A stretch of DNA of 15,571 bases from Cyanobacteria bacterium UBA11153 (GTDB taxonomy: Bacteria > Cyanobacteriota > Cyanobacteriia > Cyanobacteriales > Coleofasciculaceae). Below are positions 1 to 7,600 of the stretch, in pieces. The stretch lies in assembly GCA_003511885.1 (NCBI GenBank), contig DOIX01000242.1:1-15571 (forward strand), written 5' to 3'. Below the pieces are notes generated by a model. The model ran no database searches. It had not been told where the DNA came from and saw nothing but the letters and a program-made list of their open reading frames with translations. Made by a program: the position numbers and the translations under genes. The number at the start of each line of letters is the position of its first letter. The stretch's first letter is position 1.

Positions 1-158
1 GGGTTTTTTGTGTGGCACAATTTTCGAGTTTCCGTGAAAAACTGTCTGAATTTTCAGGGGTGTAACTCTTATTCCTGGTACTTTTCCCAACTCAAGACAG
101 CACTCGAAGCTAATTGTTGTCAAGGTTAATGACTTATACAGCAAGCCCTAATTAGTTT

Positions 159-193
159 TTGGTTATTGGTTGTTGGTTATTGGTTCTTGGTTG
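159..193. repeat. Heptad tandem repeat TTGGTTN, five copies
   Basis: Five uninterrupted 7-bp units read TTGGTTA, TTGGTTG, TTGGTTA, TTGGTTC and TTGGTTG. This is the style of short tandemly repeated repetitive sequence common between genes of filamentous cyanobacteria. The same family, on the opposite strand, recurs at 1604-1642, and related TGGTTGG stretches flank the tilS start. No gene is visible in 1-325: no plausible reading frame or RNA gene was seen, only this repeat, the CAACTRT repeat further on and A/T-rich spacer. Confidence 0.85.
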
Positions 194-264
194 TTCTTAC
201 TTTAACAAAAAATAGGATTTACAACAAACCTCTAATGGACAATTGACAAGAAGGAAATCTGAGT

Positions 265-339
265 AACTATCAACTGTCAACTATCAATTGTCAACTGTCA
301 ACTATCAACTATCAACTATCAACTGTCAACTGTCAACTG
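265..339. repeat. Heptad tandem repeat CAACTRT, about 10.7 copies
   Basis: From 271 the sequence runs in 7-bp steps as CAACTGT, CAACTAT, CAATTGT, CAACTGT, three CAACTAT, two CAACTGT and a partial CAACTG, with a partial unit before it. Variation is almost entirely a G/A change at unit position 6. The array overlaps the last codons and the stop codon of tilS on the minus strand (stop at 326-328), so it is partly coding. Confidence 0.9.
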
Positions 340-1348
340 AAAAAATAATCCAATTGCCGTCAACTTTGGCAAAGAAACCGTTAGGAAAAGAAGAGGTACG
401 GGAACGATTGGGTGCATTAATTAAAGTGGTAACAGCTTCGACTTGCTCAAAGTTAGGAGCTTTTGGTTGAAAAGTAGCGATAAACTGTCTGATGGCGCGG
501 CGTTGTAATGCTAGAGGTGCCCTACGAAGTACGAGGCGATTTAGTCTAACTGAAGTCTCTAATCGATGGTCGCTCTCAGATATAATGGCTTCCTGCCATA
601 AATTAAAAGCAGCATGTTCCAGATAGTCTACCTCAGCTCTGAGGATTTCTGCTGTTTGAGACAGGGCAGTTTCCACTTGAGGATTAAAATGACTTTTCAG
701 GTAGGGTAATAACTCTTGACGAATCCGATTACGGGCATAGTGTAGATTTTGATTATAAGGATCTTCCCAAATTGGTAGCCCCTGCTCTTGACAGAATTGT
801 AACGTTTCAGTGCGGCTGACATCCAACAGAGGACGGATAAGTTGGACACCATCCACAAGGGGACGTTGCCAAGTCAGAGATTGTAAGCCATCACTACCTG
901 CCCCTCGCATTAGATTATAGAGGACAGTTTCCGCGCGATCGCTCTTGGTGTGACCAGTCACCACATCTTGATAACCTTTGTCCAAGGCAATCTGACTCAA
1001 AACTTGATAGCGCCATGCCCTTGCGAGAGCCTCAGTCTCATTGAGCCTTGATGCTGTTTGGAGATAGAAGGGAAGTGCCAAATTTTTGGCAATTTGTTCA
1101 ACATGGGTGGCAATCCCCACATCTGCCGCCCAACGATGATCGCAGTGAGCAATTGCTAACTCCCATTCCCACTTTGGCTGCAAATCTAGTAACAGTTTAA
1201 TCAAACAAAGGGAATCTTGTCCGCCGGATACTGCCACCAATACCCGCCTACGTTTGGGCAATAGCCCCCTTTGCCTTAGAGTTTGATGGATTCTGGCATG
1301 AAGAGGTGTCCAATTATGATGGGTGGTTGGTGGTTGGTTATGAGTCAT
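326..1348 (-). CDS. tilS: tRNA(Ile)-lysidine synthetase TilS
   Basis: TilS uses ATP and lysine to convert C34 of the tRNA-Ile CAU anticodon to lysidine in the cytoplasm, so that the tRNA reads AUA and accepts isoleucine. The PP-loop motif SGGQDS is at residues 41-46. The TilS-type segment GHTKSDRAET is at 132-141 and RNRIR at 206-210, followed by LLPYL. At 340 residues it is a short form, without the long C-terminal extension of the E. coli enzyme. The ATG at 1346-1348 has no clear ribosome binding site and sits in TGGTTGG-type repeat DNA, so the first ~13 residues (rich in T, H, N, P) may be repeat-derived. There is no other in-frame ATG before the PP loop. The last residues VDS and the stop are encoded by the CAACTRT array. 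Family assignment is secure; the exact ends are less so. Confidence 0.94.
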   Translation of the reverse strand: MTHNQPPTTHHNWTPLHARIHQTLRQRGLLPKRRRVLVAVSGGQDSLCLIKLLLDLQPKWEWELAIAHCDHRWAADVGIATHVEQIAKNLALPFYLQTASRLNETEALARAWRYQVLSQIALDKGYQDVVTGHTKSDRAETVLYNLMRGAGSDGLQSLTWQRPLVDGVQLIRPLLDVSRTETLQFCQEQGLPIWEDPYNQNLHYARNRIRQELLPYLKSHFNPQVETALSQTAEILRAEVDYLEHAAFNLWQEAIISESDHRLETSVRLNRLVLRRAPLALQRRAIRQFIATFQPKAPNFEQVEAVTTLINAPNRSRTSSFPNGFFAKVDGNWIIFSVDS

Positions 1349-1496
1349 TTGTGGTTGGTTATTTGCGATCGCCTTCGCCTTCGACAGTTAGAATATAGTC
1401 AAATTCCCTAACCTAAATTTACTTTCAGCCCCTTGCCAACAACGGACTAATGAGCTAACCAACCACCAATAATTAATCAAAACTAACCAATAACTA

Positions 1497-1600
1497 TAGC
1501 AGTTCCCGCTGTAATGAGGTACACTTAATTAATCCTCAAAATTGAACCAATTGGTTTGTTAATTTTTCCTCCTGTACCTCACTATGAGCGGAAACCGCTG
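1497..1600. mobile_element. MITE-like element with imperfect terminal inverted repeats
   Basis: The left arm (1497-1523, ending TGAGGTACA) is an imperfect inverted copy of the right arm (1573-1600, starting TGTACCTCA). The outer parts AGCAGTTCCCGCT and AGCGGAAACCGCT also pair with few mismatches. TA dinucleotides lie on both sides (1495-1496 and 1601-1602), as expected of a TA target duplication of the IS630/Tc1 type. The 49-bp interior has no reading frame and contains the perfect palindrome AACCAATTGGTT (1545-1556). It sits among TAACCAA repeats between tilS and the acidic-protein gene. This looks like a non-autonomous element; the parent transposon cannot be named from the sequence alone. 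Confidence 0.6.
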
Positions 1601-1603
1601 TAA

Positions 1604-1642
1604 TAACCAATAACCAATAACCAATAACCAATAACCAATAAC
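1604..1642. repeat. Heptad tandem repeat TAACCAA, about 5.6 copies
   Basis: Five perfect TAACCAA units and a partial one. This is the reverse complement of the TTGGTTA family at 159-193. The array starts directly after the MITE-like element and ends one base before the stop codon of the acidic protein gene (stop at 1644-1646 on the minus strand). Looser TAACCAA-like sequence also occurs at 1455-1494. Confidence 0.88.
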
Positions 1643-1643
1643 T

Positions 1644-2639
1644 CTACCAAGTTGCCTTATTCATATCTTGCCAGACATCATCAAGTAGTGACTCGCTGCC
1701 ATTGTCGTCTGAATCATCGGTTGAGGATAAATCTGTTAATTCAAACTCATCGTCATCACCATCAGAAATTTCTCCAAAATCCAGGTCATCATCACTATCC
1801 GTAGAAATTTCTCCCAAATCTAGCAACTCATCTTCACCATCCGTCAAGTCTTCTTCTTCTTCTAATTCTTCCTCAATACTTTGAGAAATTTGATCGAATT
1901 CATCATCCAAGTCATCATCAGCATCATCAAACTCGATCCCATCAGGAGAAATCATCGCGGCTTGTCGCTCCATCTCGCTATAGATTTCTGTGGGAGCTTC
2001 CTGTTTGTGGTTTTCCTGGGGGACTTCTGAGAATCCTAGCTCAAACTCATCATCATTTATACCAGTAGAAGAGTCTTCCAAATCAAGATCGTCATCTATA
2101 CCAGCAGAGGAATCTCCCAAATCTAAGTCATCATCCATACCAGAGGATGAGTCTTCTAGATCCAGTTCATCATCCATATCAATACTAATGGAAGAATCTT
2201 CCCGATCTGGTTCATAATTCATACTGGGAGATGAGTCTTCTAGATCCAACTCATCATCCGTCGTGGGAGAGGAGTCTGCCAGATTTAGATCCAACTCAAT
2301 ATGTGGATGTGGGACTAATGTCTCAGACTTTTTTGGTATAGTAGCCGATCCTGATTTTCCTCGATCGCTGGACTCGCTGGGACAAAATTCCAGCCTGATT
2401 CTCACATTACCTTTTTGCCAACCACCAGCATTGAATTGTAAAACCTCACAAGGAACGCCATCTTCGCTAAACCAGGCATTTTTGTCCTGAGTCCATCCAC
2501 TTACCCCATTTTCAAGCTGTCTTCTCATGGCTTCTGCCAATTCGCCAACTCGGAATGTCCGGTGTCCAATTAAAATTTGGACTGATTCCTCAATGGACAA
2601 AACTTCACCCACAGCCAGCGGCTCGAACTTATTATCCAC
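1644..2639 (-). CDS. KGK-domain protein with a long acidic repeat tail
   Basis: A 331-residue protein of unknown function. Residues ~1-90 resemble the cyanobacterial KGK domain (WQKGNVRIRLEF; here the name-giving KGK reads KGN). The remainder is extremely rich in Asp, Glu and Ser. From ~115 to ~205 it consists of about six degenerate ~13-residue units of the type ELDLEDSS plus a short linker and DD; a run of Glu/Asp and further DDDLDFGEIS-like units follow. No signal peptide or membrane segment is visible, so a soluble, probably largely disordered tail is expected. The start is a GTG at 2637-2639 with a GGGGA-like site at 2648-2652 (minus strand). It could bind cations or a basic partner, but that is speculation. 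It lies between ccsB and tilS in the same direction, with a 119-base gap to ccsB. Confidence 0.78.
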   Translation of the reverse strand: MDNKFEPLAVGEVLSIEESVQILIGHRTFRVGELAEAMRRQLENGVSGWTQDKNAWFSEDGVPCEVLQFNAGGWQKGNVRIRLEFCPSESSDRGKSGSATIPKKSETLVPHPHIELDLNLADSSPTTDDELDLEDSSPSMNYEPDREDSSISIDMDDELDLEDSSSGMDDDLDLGDSSAGIDDDLDLEDSSTGINDDEFELGFSEVPQENHKQEAPTEIYSEMERQAAMISPDGIEFDDADDDLDDEFDQISQSIEEELEEEEDLTDGEDELLDLGEISTDSDDDLDFGEISDGDDDEFELTDLSSTDDSDDNGSESLLDDVWQDMNKATW

Positions 2640-2758
2640 ACTTATTGTCCCCGATTAAAGTCGTAGTTTTCCTTTCTATCATTCGTTAGGGTAAATAGCT
2701 GGAGATTCCCAGGAAGAATCGACTGTGCCGATAAGCCACCTGCAACAACGTCCAACCT

Positions 2759-3841
2759 TTAGAAAAACCAGCCATAGGAATGCAATCCTTTACCCAATAG
2801 GTTCACCCCAAGATAGCAAATCCAGACCACTATGAATCCGGTTGCGGCTAAAATTGCCGGACGACGACCTTGCCAGCCGCGAGTAATGCGAGCATGGAGA
2901 TAGGCGGCAAAAACTAGCCAGGTAATTAATGCCCATGTTTCCTTGGGATCCCAACTCCAGTATGAACCCCAGGCTTCATTTGCCCAGACTGCACCAGCAA
3001 TAATCCCAATTGTTAGGAGAGGAAATCCCAAGCCAACGATCCGATAGCTAATATTATCGAGAGTATCGGCAATACTCAAGCGTTGTGGGGATAAAGTTGG
3101 TGATATGGATAATGGCGTACTAGGTAATACTCCAGAAGTAGCCCGATTTAGAACTGCTGTGGTAGCAAAACCATTATTTTCTGCCAAACTAACGCTAGTT
3201 GAGGGATTACCAGCCGTAATTTCGAGCTGAGGCTGGGATGTTTCGCCTTGGCGTTGGAGCTGATAGGAGGGATTGGTGACTAATCCATTTTTACTGCGAT
3301 ATCCGCCTGTACCGACGGAGCTTCCCCTTAATTCTATATTTTGACCGCGAGTGACTATTAAAAATGCGATCGCTAATAGAGATCCCACCATTAGGGCTGA
3401 ATAACTTAGCATCATGACGCTGACGTGCATCATTAACCAGTTAGATTTTAGTGCGGGGACTAAAGGTTCTGAGTGCTGCATAGTGTCTGGTAGTGACATG
3501 GCAGCAAAGGCAGTAATCCCCATGGCTACTGGTGCTGTCGCGACTCCAACTAAGCGACTGCGACTCATGTTTTCCGCGATGAGATGGACGGTGGTAATGC
3601 CCCAAGTTAGGAAAAAGAGTGATTCGTATAGGTTACTTAGGGGGAAATAGCCCCCTTCTATCCATCGGGCAATCAGTAAAGCGGCGACGCAGAGGTTGGC
3701 ACTTGCCATTCCTGCTGTTCCTAGTGCGGGTAGGTAGGGAATGCTTTTGAAGGCTGCTCCTACCCAGTAAATCAGCATTGTCCCGAAGAGGACGGCAAAT
3801 GAGATATTATCTAAGCTGTTTTGGAGTGAAACTAGATCCAT
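2759..3841 (-). CDS. ccsB: System II c-type cytochrome biogenesis protein CcsB (CcsA)
   Basis: A multi-spanning membrane protein of the cyanobacterial/chloroplast haem delivery and ligation system. It works with Ccs1 to attach haem to apocytochromes on the lumenal side of the thylakoid or the periplasmic side of the plasma membrane. The Trp-rich WWD signature is at residues 286-305 (W286, W291, W295, W297, DPKETW). Candidate haem-ligand histidines are H139, H316 and H354 (in GLHSYGWFF at the C-terminus). Hydrophobic segments are visible at about 15-29, 42-60, 72-90, 97-114, 136-163, 265-290, 300-318 and 328-348. A polar insert of about 95 residues (~166-260) separates the fifth and sixth segments. 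The same family is named CcsA in chloroplasts and CcsB in system II nomenclature. The ATG at 3839-3841 has no clear ribosome binding site. The gene is divergent from rpmB. Confidence 0.92.
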   Translation of the reverse strand: MDLVSLQNSLDNISFAVLFGTMLIYWVGAAFKSIPYLPALGTAGMASANLCVAALLIARWIEGGYFPLSNLYESLFFLTWGITTVHLIAENMSRSRLVGVATAPVAMGITAFAAMSLPDTMQHSEPLVPALKSNWLMMHVSVMMLSYSALMVGSLLAIAFLIVTRGQNIELRGSSVGTGGYRSKNGLVTNPSYQLQRQGETSQPQLEITAGNPSTSVSLAENNGFATTAVLNRATSGVLPSTPLSISPTLSPQRLSIADTLDNISYRIVGLGFPLLTIGIIAGAVWANEAWGSYWSWDPKETWALITWLVFAAYLHARITRGWQGRRPAILAATGFIVVWICYLGVNLLGKGLHSYGWFF

Positions 3842-3970
3842 ACTGTTGCGAGTTTTTCAAACTACTATCATAGCCGCGTTAATTTTATCCTATCGATAAG
3901 AGCGACTTTCTCGAACCTCACGACTCCATGGACTGAGGATGAGGGATATTATAGAGGACGGACTATAATT

Positions 3971-3975
3971 GGAGG
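3971..3975 (+). promoter_or_regulatory. Ribosome binding site of rpmB
   Basis: GGAGG lies six bases before the rpmB ATG, close to ideal spacing, and fixes the start. A TATAAT hexamer at 3964-3969 overlaps this area but is too close to the start codon to be a useful promoter element. Confidence 0.75.
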
Positions 3976-3981
3976 TTTACT

Positions 3982-4218
3982 ATGTCTCGCGTATGTCAAC
4001 TTACAGGTAAGAGGGCAAATAATGCTTTTGCGGTTTCTCACTCCCACCGTCGTACCAAGAAGTTACAGCAAGCTAACCTACAATGGAAGAGGATTTGGTG
4101 GCCTGAAGGAAAGCGCTGGGTGAGGTTGCGCCTCTCCACCTCAGCGATTAAAACGATTGAGAAAAAAGGTTTAGCTGTGATGGCGAAGGAAGCAGGGATT
4201 AACCTGAATCATTACTAA
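3982..4218 (+). CDS. rpmB: 50S ribosomal protein L28
   Basis: A 78-residue basic protein of the large ribosomal subunit. The N-terminus [16 protein letters not shown] followed by [16 protein letters not shown] is characteristic of bacterial and plastid L28, and the length is normal. Only one cysteine (C5) is present, so it is a form without the zinc-binding cysteine set. A strong ribosome binding site precedes the ATG. It is transcribed alone, divergently from ccsB, and is followed by a perfect palindrome that may end its transcript. Confidence 0.97.
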   Translation: MSRVCQLTGKRANNAFAVSHSHRRTKKLQQANLQWKRIWWPEGKRWVRLRLSTSAIKTIEKKGLAVMAKEAGINLNHY

Positions 4219-4233
4219 ATGAGGAATAGGTTT

Positions 4234-4259
4234 GTAGTAGGGGCTTAAGCCCCTACTAC
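4234..4259. repeat. 26-bp perfect palindrome downstream of rpmB
   Basis: The arms GTAGTAGGGGC (4234-4244) and GCCCCTACTAC (4249-4259) are exact reverse complements around TTAA, which is itself self-complementary, so the whole 26 bases are a perfect palindrome. It lies 16 bases after the rpmB stop. It would form a stable RNA hairpin, but no T tract follows, so it is not a standard intrinsic terminator. GTAGGGGCTT-type palindromes look like a dispersed cyanobacterial repeat; here it may protect or end the rpmB mRNA. Confidence 0.7.
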
Positions 4260-4699
4260 GAGCGTAGTTGATATTTCACTGGGATTTTCCGAGGAGGGGG
4301 CGATCGCTTTTCTGGAAAAAGTGGGTATGCTAGATCCATAGCATCGTTCAGTTATCCGTAGTTCAAGCAATGGCGGACTTTGGACAAACACGCTGAAGTT
4401 ACCCTTCCCTCAAAGAGTTAGCCATTGCGAAGAAAAGAAAAATCCTGCTTGTTCTTGTTATCCTGACAAGTTGGTAAATTTTCTTTTTTGGTAGGGAACT
4501 TAATCAAAGTTCTCCTTGTCTCAAACTCTTATCTTAAACTACAGGGGCGTTTGAACCCAATCCGGAAATTTTAGATTAGCAGTTAGTCATCAGCGAGTTA
4601 ACCATCATCAAAGAGATGATTGGCTGTTACTTTCAGCCAAAAAATAATCTATAAGAAATAAACACAAATTACGATTATCAATTTGACAGGAAACTCATC
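4260..4699 (+). promoter_or_regulatory. Long upstream region and leader of the hpsA cluster
   Basis: These 440 bases hold no credible gene. They contain a HIP1 site (4300-4307), a GCAATGGC/GCCATTGC inverted pair (4367-4374 and 4421-4428), an imperfect hairpin around CCATCATC and GATGATTGG (about 4603-4622), and a TTGGCTG/CAGCCAA hairpin with a 7-base loop (4620-4626 and 4634-4640) followed by six A residues. A TATAAG at 4650-4655 could be a -10 element but has no good -35. AGGA at 4688-4691, eight bases before the ATG, is the likely ribosome binding site. Regulation of the whole hps cluster probably acts here, since hps genes are known to be induced in hormogonia. No specific sigma-factor site could be assigned. 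Confidence 0.4.
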
Positions 4700-7600
4700 A
4701 TGTCAATTCCCAAGCAGCTAGCCAAAGCCATCCAGAGACTATACCAAAAAATGTGGCGTTTAGGCCAAGCCATCACCAAAAAACTGATGAATTGGTTGTT
4801 GCGCGGCTTAATAATTATAGGTCGTCGTCGGAACCTTTCGCGATCGGGGTTTGTTTTGCCGACGGTAACGATGGTAATCTTGGTAGTGGTCTTGTTAACG
4901 ACTGCGATCGTGTTTCGGTCATTCGATCGGGCGAAGAATGCTAGTAACGTCAGAGTCGATCAAGCATTATTAAATGCGGCTGCCCCTGCGATAGAAAGAG
5001 CGAAAACCAAATTAGATTTATTATTTGCCGATTCAAGATTGCCGCGAGGCACACCATCAGAAACTTCTTTATATAGTATTCTTTCCGATCCGGCGGGGAA
5101 GAAAGCAGATCAACCAGATCCAAAATATACTTTTGGTGATGAAACTCCTCTGAAGTTAGCTTATAATCTTGATTCAAGCAGCACCATCATTGACGAATCA
5201 AATCCAGGAAACAACAGTCTGGAAAACTGGGAAACTATTAGTACAGCATGGAGATTTCCCGCTGATACTGATAATAATGGAAAATTCGATAGCTTTACTC
5301 TGTACGCCATCAATTTCCGCACCCCCAGTCGATCCCCACAAACAGCCGCTTTTACCAGAGAAAGAAGCCCCCTGGATGTTAGAACCCCTCCCCAAGATGA
5401 TGGGATTGGTAGCGGGGAGTGCGAGGCAGCATTAACTACTAGTGCCAAGTTAGTAACTCAGTCTGGCTGGTATAAAAGTGGGAGCAAGCTGAAGAAAAGC
5501 TTTATAGTTTATACTATAACAGTGCCGATTACCGATCTAAATGCTCAGGGTTTAATTCCTGCAAATCAAAAAGGCAAATATGAGAACTATCAAGGTGGGA
5601 GAGGATTTTCTGCTTTAGAGTATCAGGAAGATCGAGCGAGAATTCCCCTATCAAACAACGCGGTTGTTTTTGAAGATGACTTAACCATTACACCAGGTAC
5701 AACTTTGCAGCTCAATGGTCGAATAATGACCAACAGTAATTTGTTTGTTACTCCAAGCTCTTCAAGTGGCAGAGTTGAAGTTTGGCAAGTTAGTGCCCCT
5801 AAATCCTGCTATTATCAGGAAGAAAATAGCAAAGTTTTGGTGGGCGGGAATATAGTGAATTACGATCCCACAGGATCGGTTAGGGCTAATGTACCTTTTG
5901 ACTTGTTTAAACCAGATATTACCCCAACCGCGACAGCACTGACCCAGACGAACCAATCTGTAGGAAGTACTGAAACAGCAGGAAATATATCCTACAACAA
6001 CAAAGCCTATACAGATCGGATCAATTATTTAGTTCAGAAATGGGTGGCAGATAACCCCACAGCAACACAACCGGGTACTGGTCAAGGTGTGCCTAATAAT
6101 AATGACCCAGATGATGTCAGAGATAAAGTCAGGGATAGTTTGGCCAGTGATGCGGAAAGAGTAAGGATAGAAGCATTAACTCTTTGGTTTGAAGATCGCA
6201 CCCGTCGGGTTCCCTTTGATGAGGTAGCTTACGATCCTACAGGAGCAACACCAGCATTTTCCGGCATAAATTATCAAGGTACAGGAAACTCACTACGACC
6301 GCCAAAAGAATGGATGTTTCCTGTCGATCCTGCTGATGGTACAACAGCAACGGGTTATTCTAATCTGACGCTGAATCTGACCAGTACGGCAGTGCAACCG
6401 CCAGCTACGGAACCAGAGACTCAAAAGAAAAGAGCTGAGGAAGTGCAACTAGGCGATCGCATCCTAGTCGGTAATAATCTACCAGCAAAGTGGTACAAGC
6501 TTGATAACTACGCAGATTACAACACTAATAATGAGGGCATTTTTGTTAATGACAAAGAAGGACAGGGAATTGGTACGGACACTGAATGGGATACAGATGA
6601 GAATAATCCCAAAGAAAAACCACGGAAACGATTTTCCAGAGTCACTTCTTTGGGTGATGTAGGGGATAAAGGGAGAGATGGTTTCTGGGAGAAGGCAGCA
6701 GCCCAAGCACCGAAGGATGTTCTTGAAGGTATCGGTGGGTTACGAGTGGTGACTGGGGCTGGAGTTTATCTGCGAAGTGGTTCTTTTTTGCCAGCTCCTA
6801 ACTATCAAGATCCCACTAGTGGGGCAAATACTGCCACAACTTATGACGATCCAAATACTACCACTGTTACTGAAACATTCCCGATTGTATGGCCTGATAC
6901 CATGCCCATGTCACTCGATCATATAACTCCCGCTCGAGGAGACTTAAAGATGCGGGCTACGGCCGTCTATCACTACGCCACTGATGCCATAGATGCCCCA
7001 GGAGGCACGGATCAAGCACAAAAACCTATTGCCTGTGTGAGCAGCTATTACGATCCTAGCTATTATTTGGTAAGTGGTAGCACTATTTATGACAGTACTA
7101 AAAATCTCCCTGGTTTACCAGCATGGCAATCGGAGCCTAATAGCTCAGATGCCAATGGCAAATCCAATAACGGTATCACTTATAAACCGGGGCAAACTTC
7201 AGCTAATATAACTGCCGCTATACCAGATGCAACCACGGGGCTGTTTCCTGGTAATGAGAGTGCCTCCACTAGCTCTTTCAAACTTCTACTTGGCAATCAA
7301 GCCAACTTAGTTTTTCCCAACGGACGTTTTGTTAATGAACGTCTGAGAGATGCTCTGCAAAAATCACATAACCAGCGGACTTTATCCGAGCAAGCGGCAA
7401 TTGACTCTACTCTCTGTGCCTTACAAATTCTCAATGGGCAAATTTCACCCGATGATACCGTAATTCCTCACGGTGCAATTAAAGAAGTAGCTTTTCTCGA
7501 TGGTAGGGAGATTCAAAGAATTGATGCAGATACTGGTGCGAGTTTGAGCAGCCCCATCGCGGCCCCAATAGAGCCATTCCTGCAAACGCAGAATGCCGGA

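Noticed and set aside
265..339. CRISPR array, because of regular repeats
   Set aside because: Units are 7 bp in direct tandem with no unique spacers; no cas genes are present.
1702..2490. Open frames on the plus strand opposite the acidic protein gene, rich in Ser
   Set aside because: They are antisense shadows of the Asp/Glu repeat codons (GAT/GAA read in reverse give Ser-rich frames) and have no start signals.
3964..3969. Perfect TATAAT before rpmB as promoter -10 element
   Set aside because: Transcription would begin downstream of the ribosome binding site, and no -35 element lies at the right distance.
4370..4396. Eight-codon frame MADFGQTR in the hpsA leader as a leader peptide
   Set aside because: No ribosome binding site, no run of regulatory codons and no linked attenuator structure.
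4683..4688. TTGACA just before hpsA as a -35 element
   Set aside because: It is 12 bases from the start codon, so a promoter there would start inside the gene.
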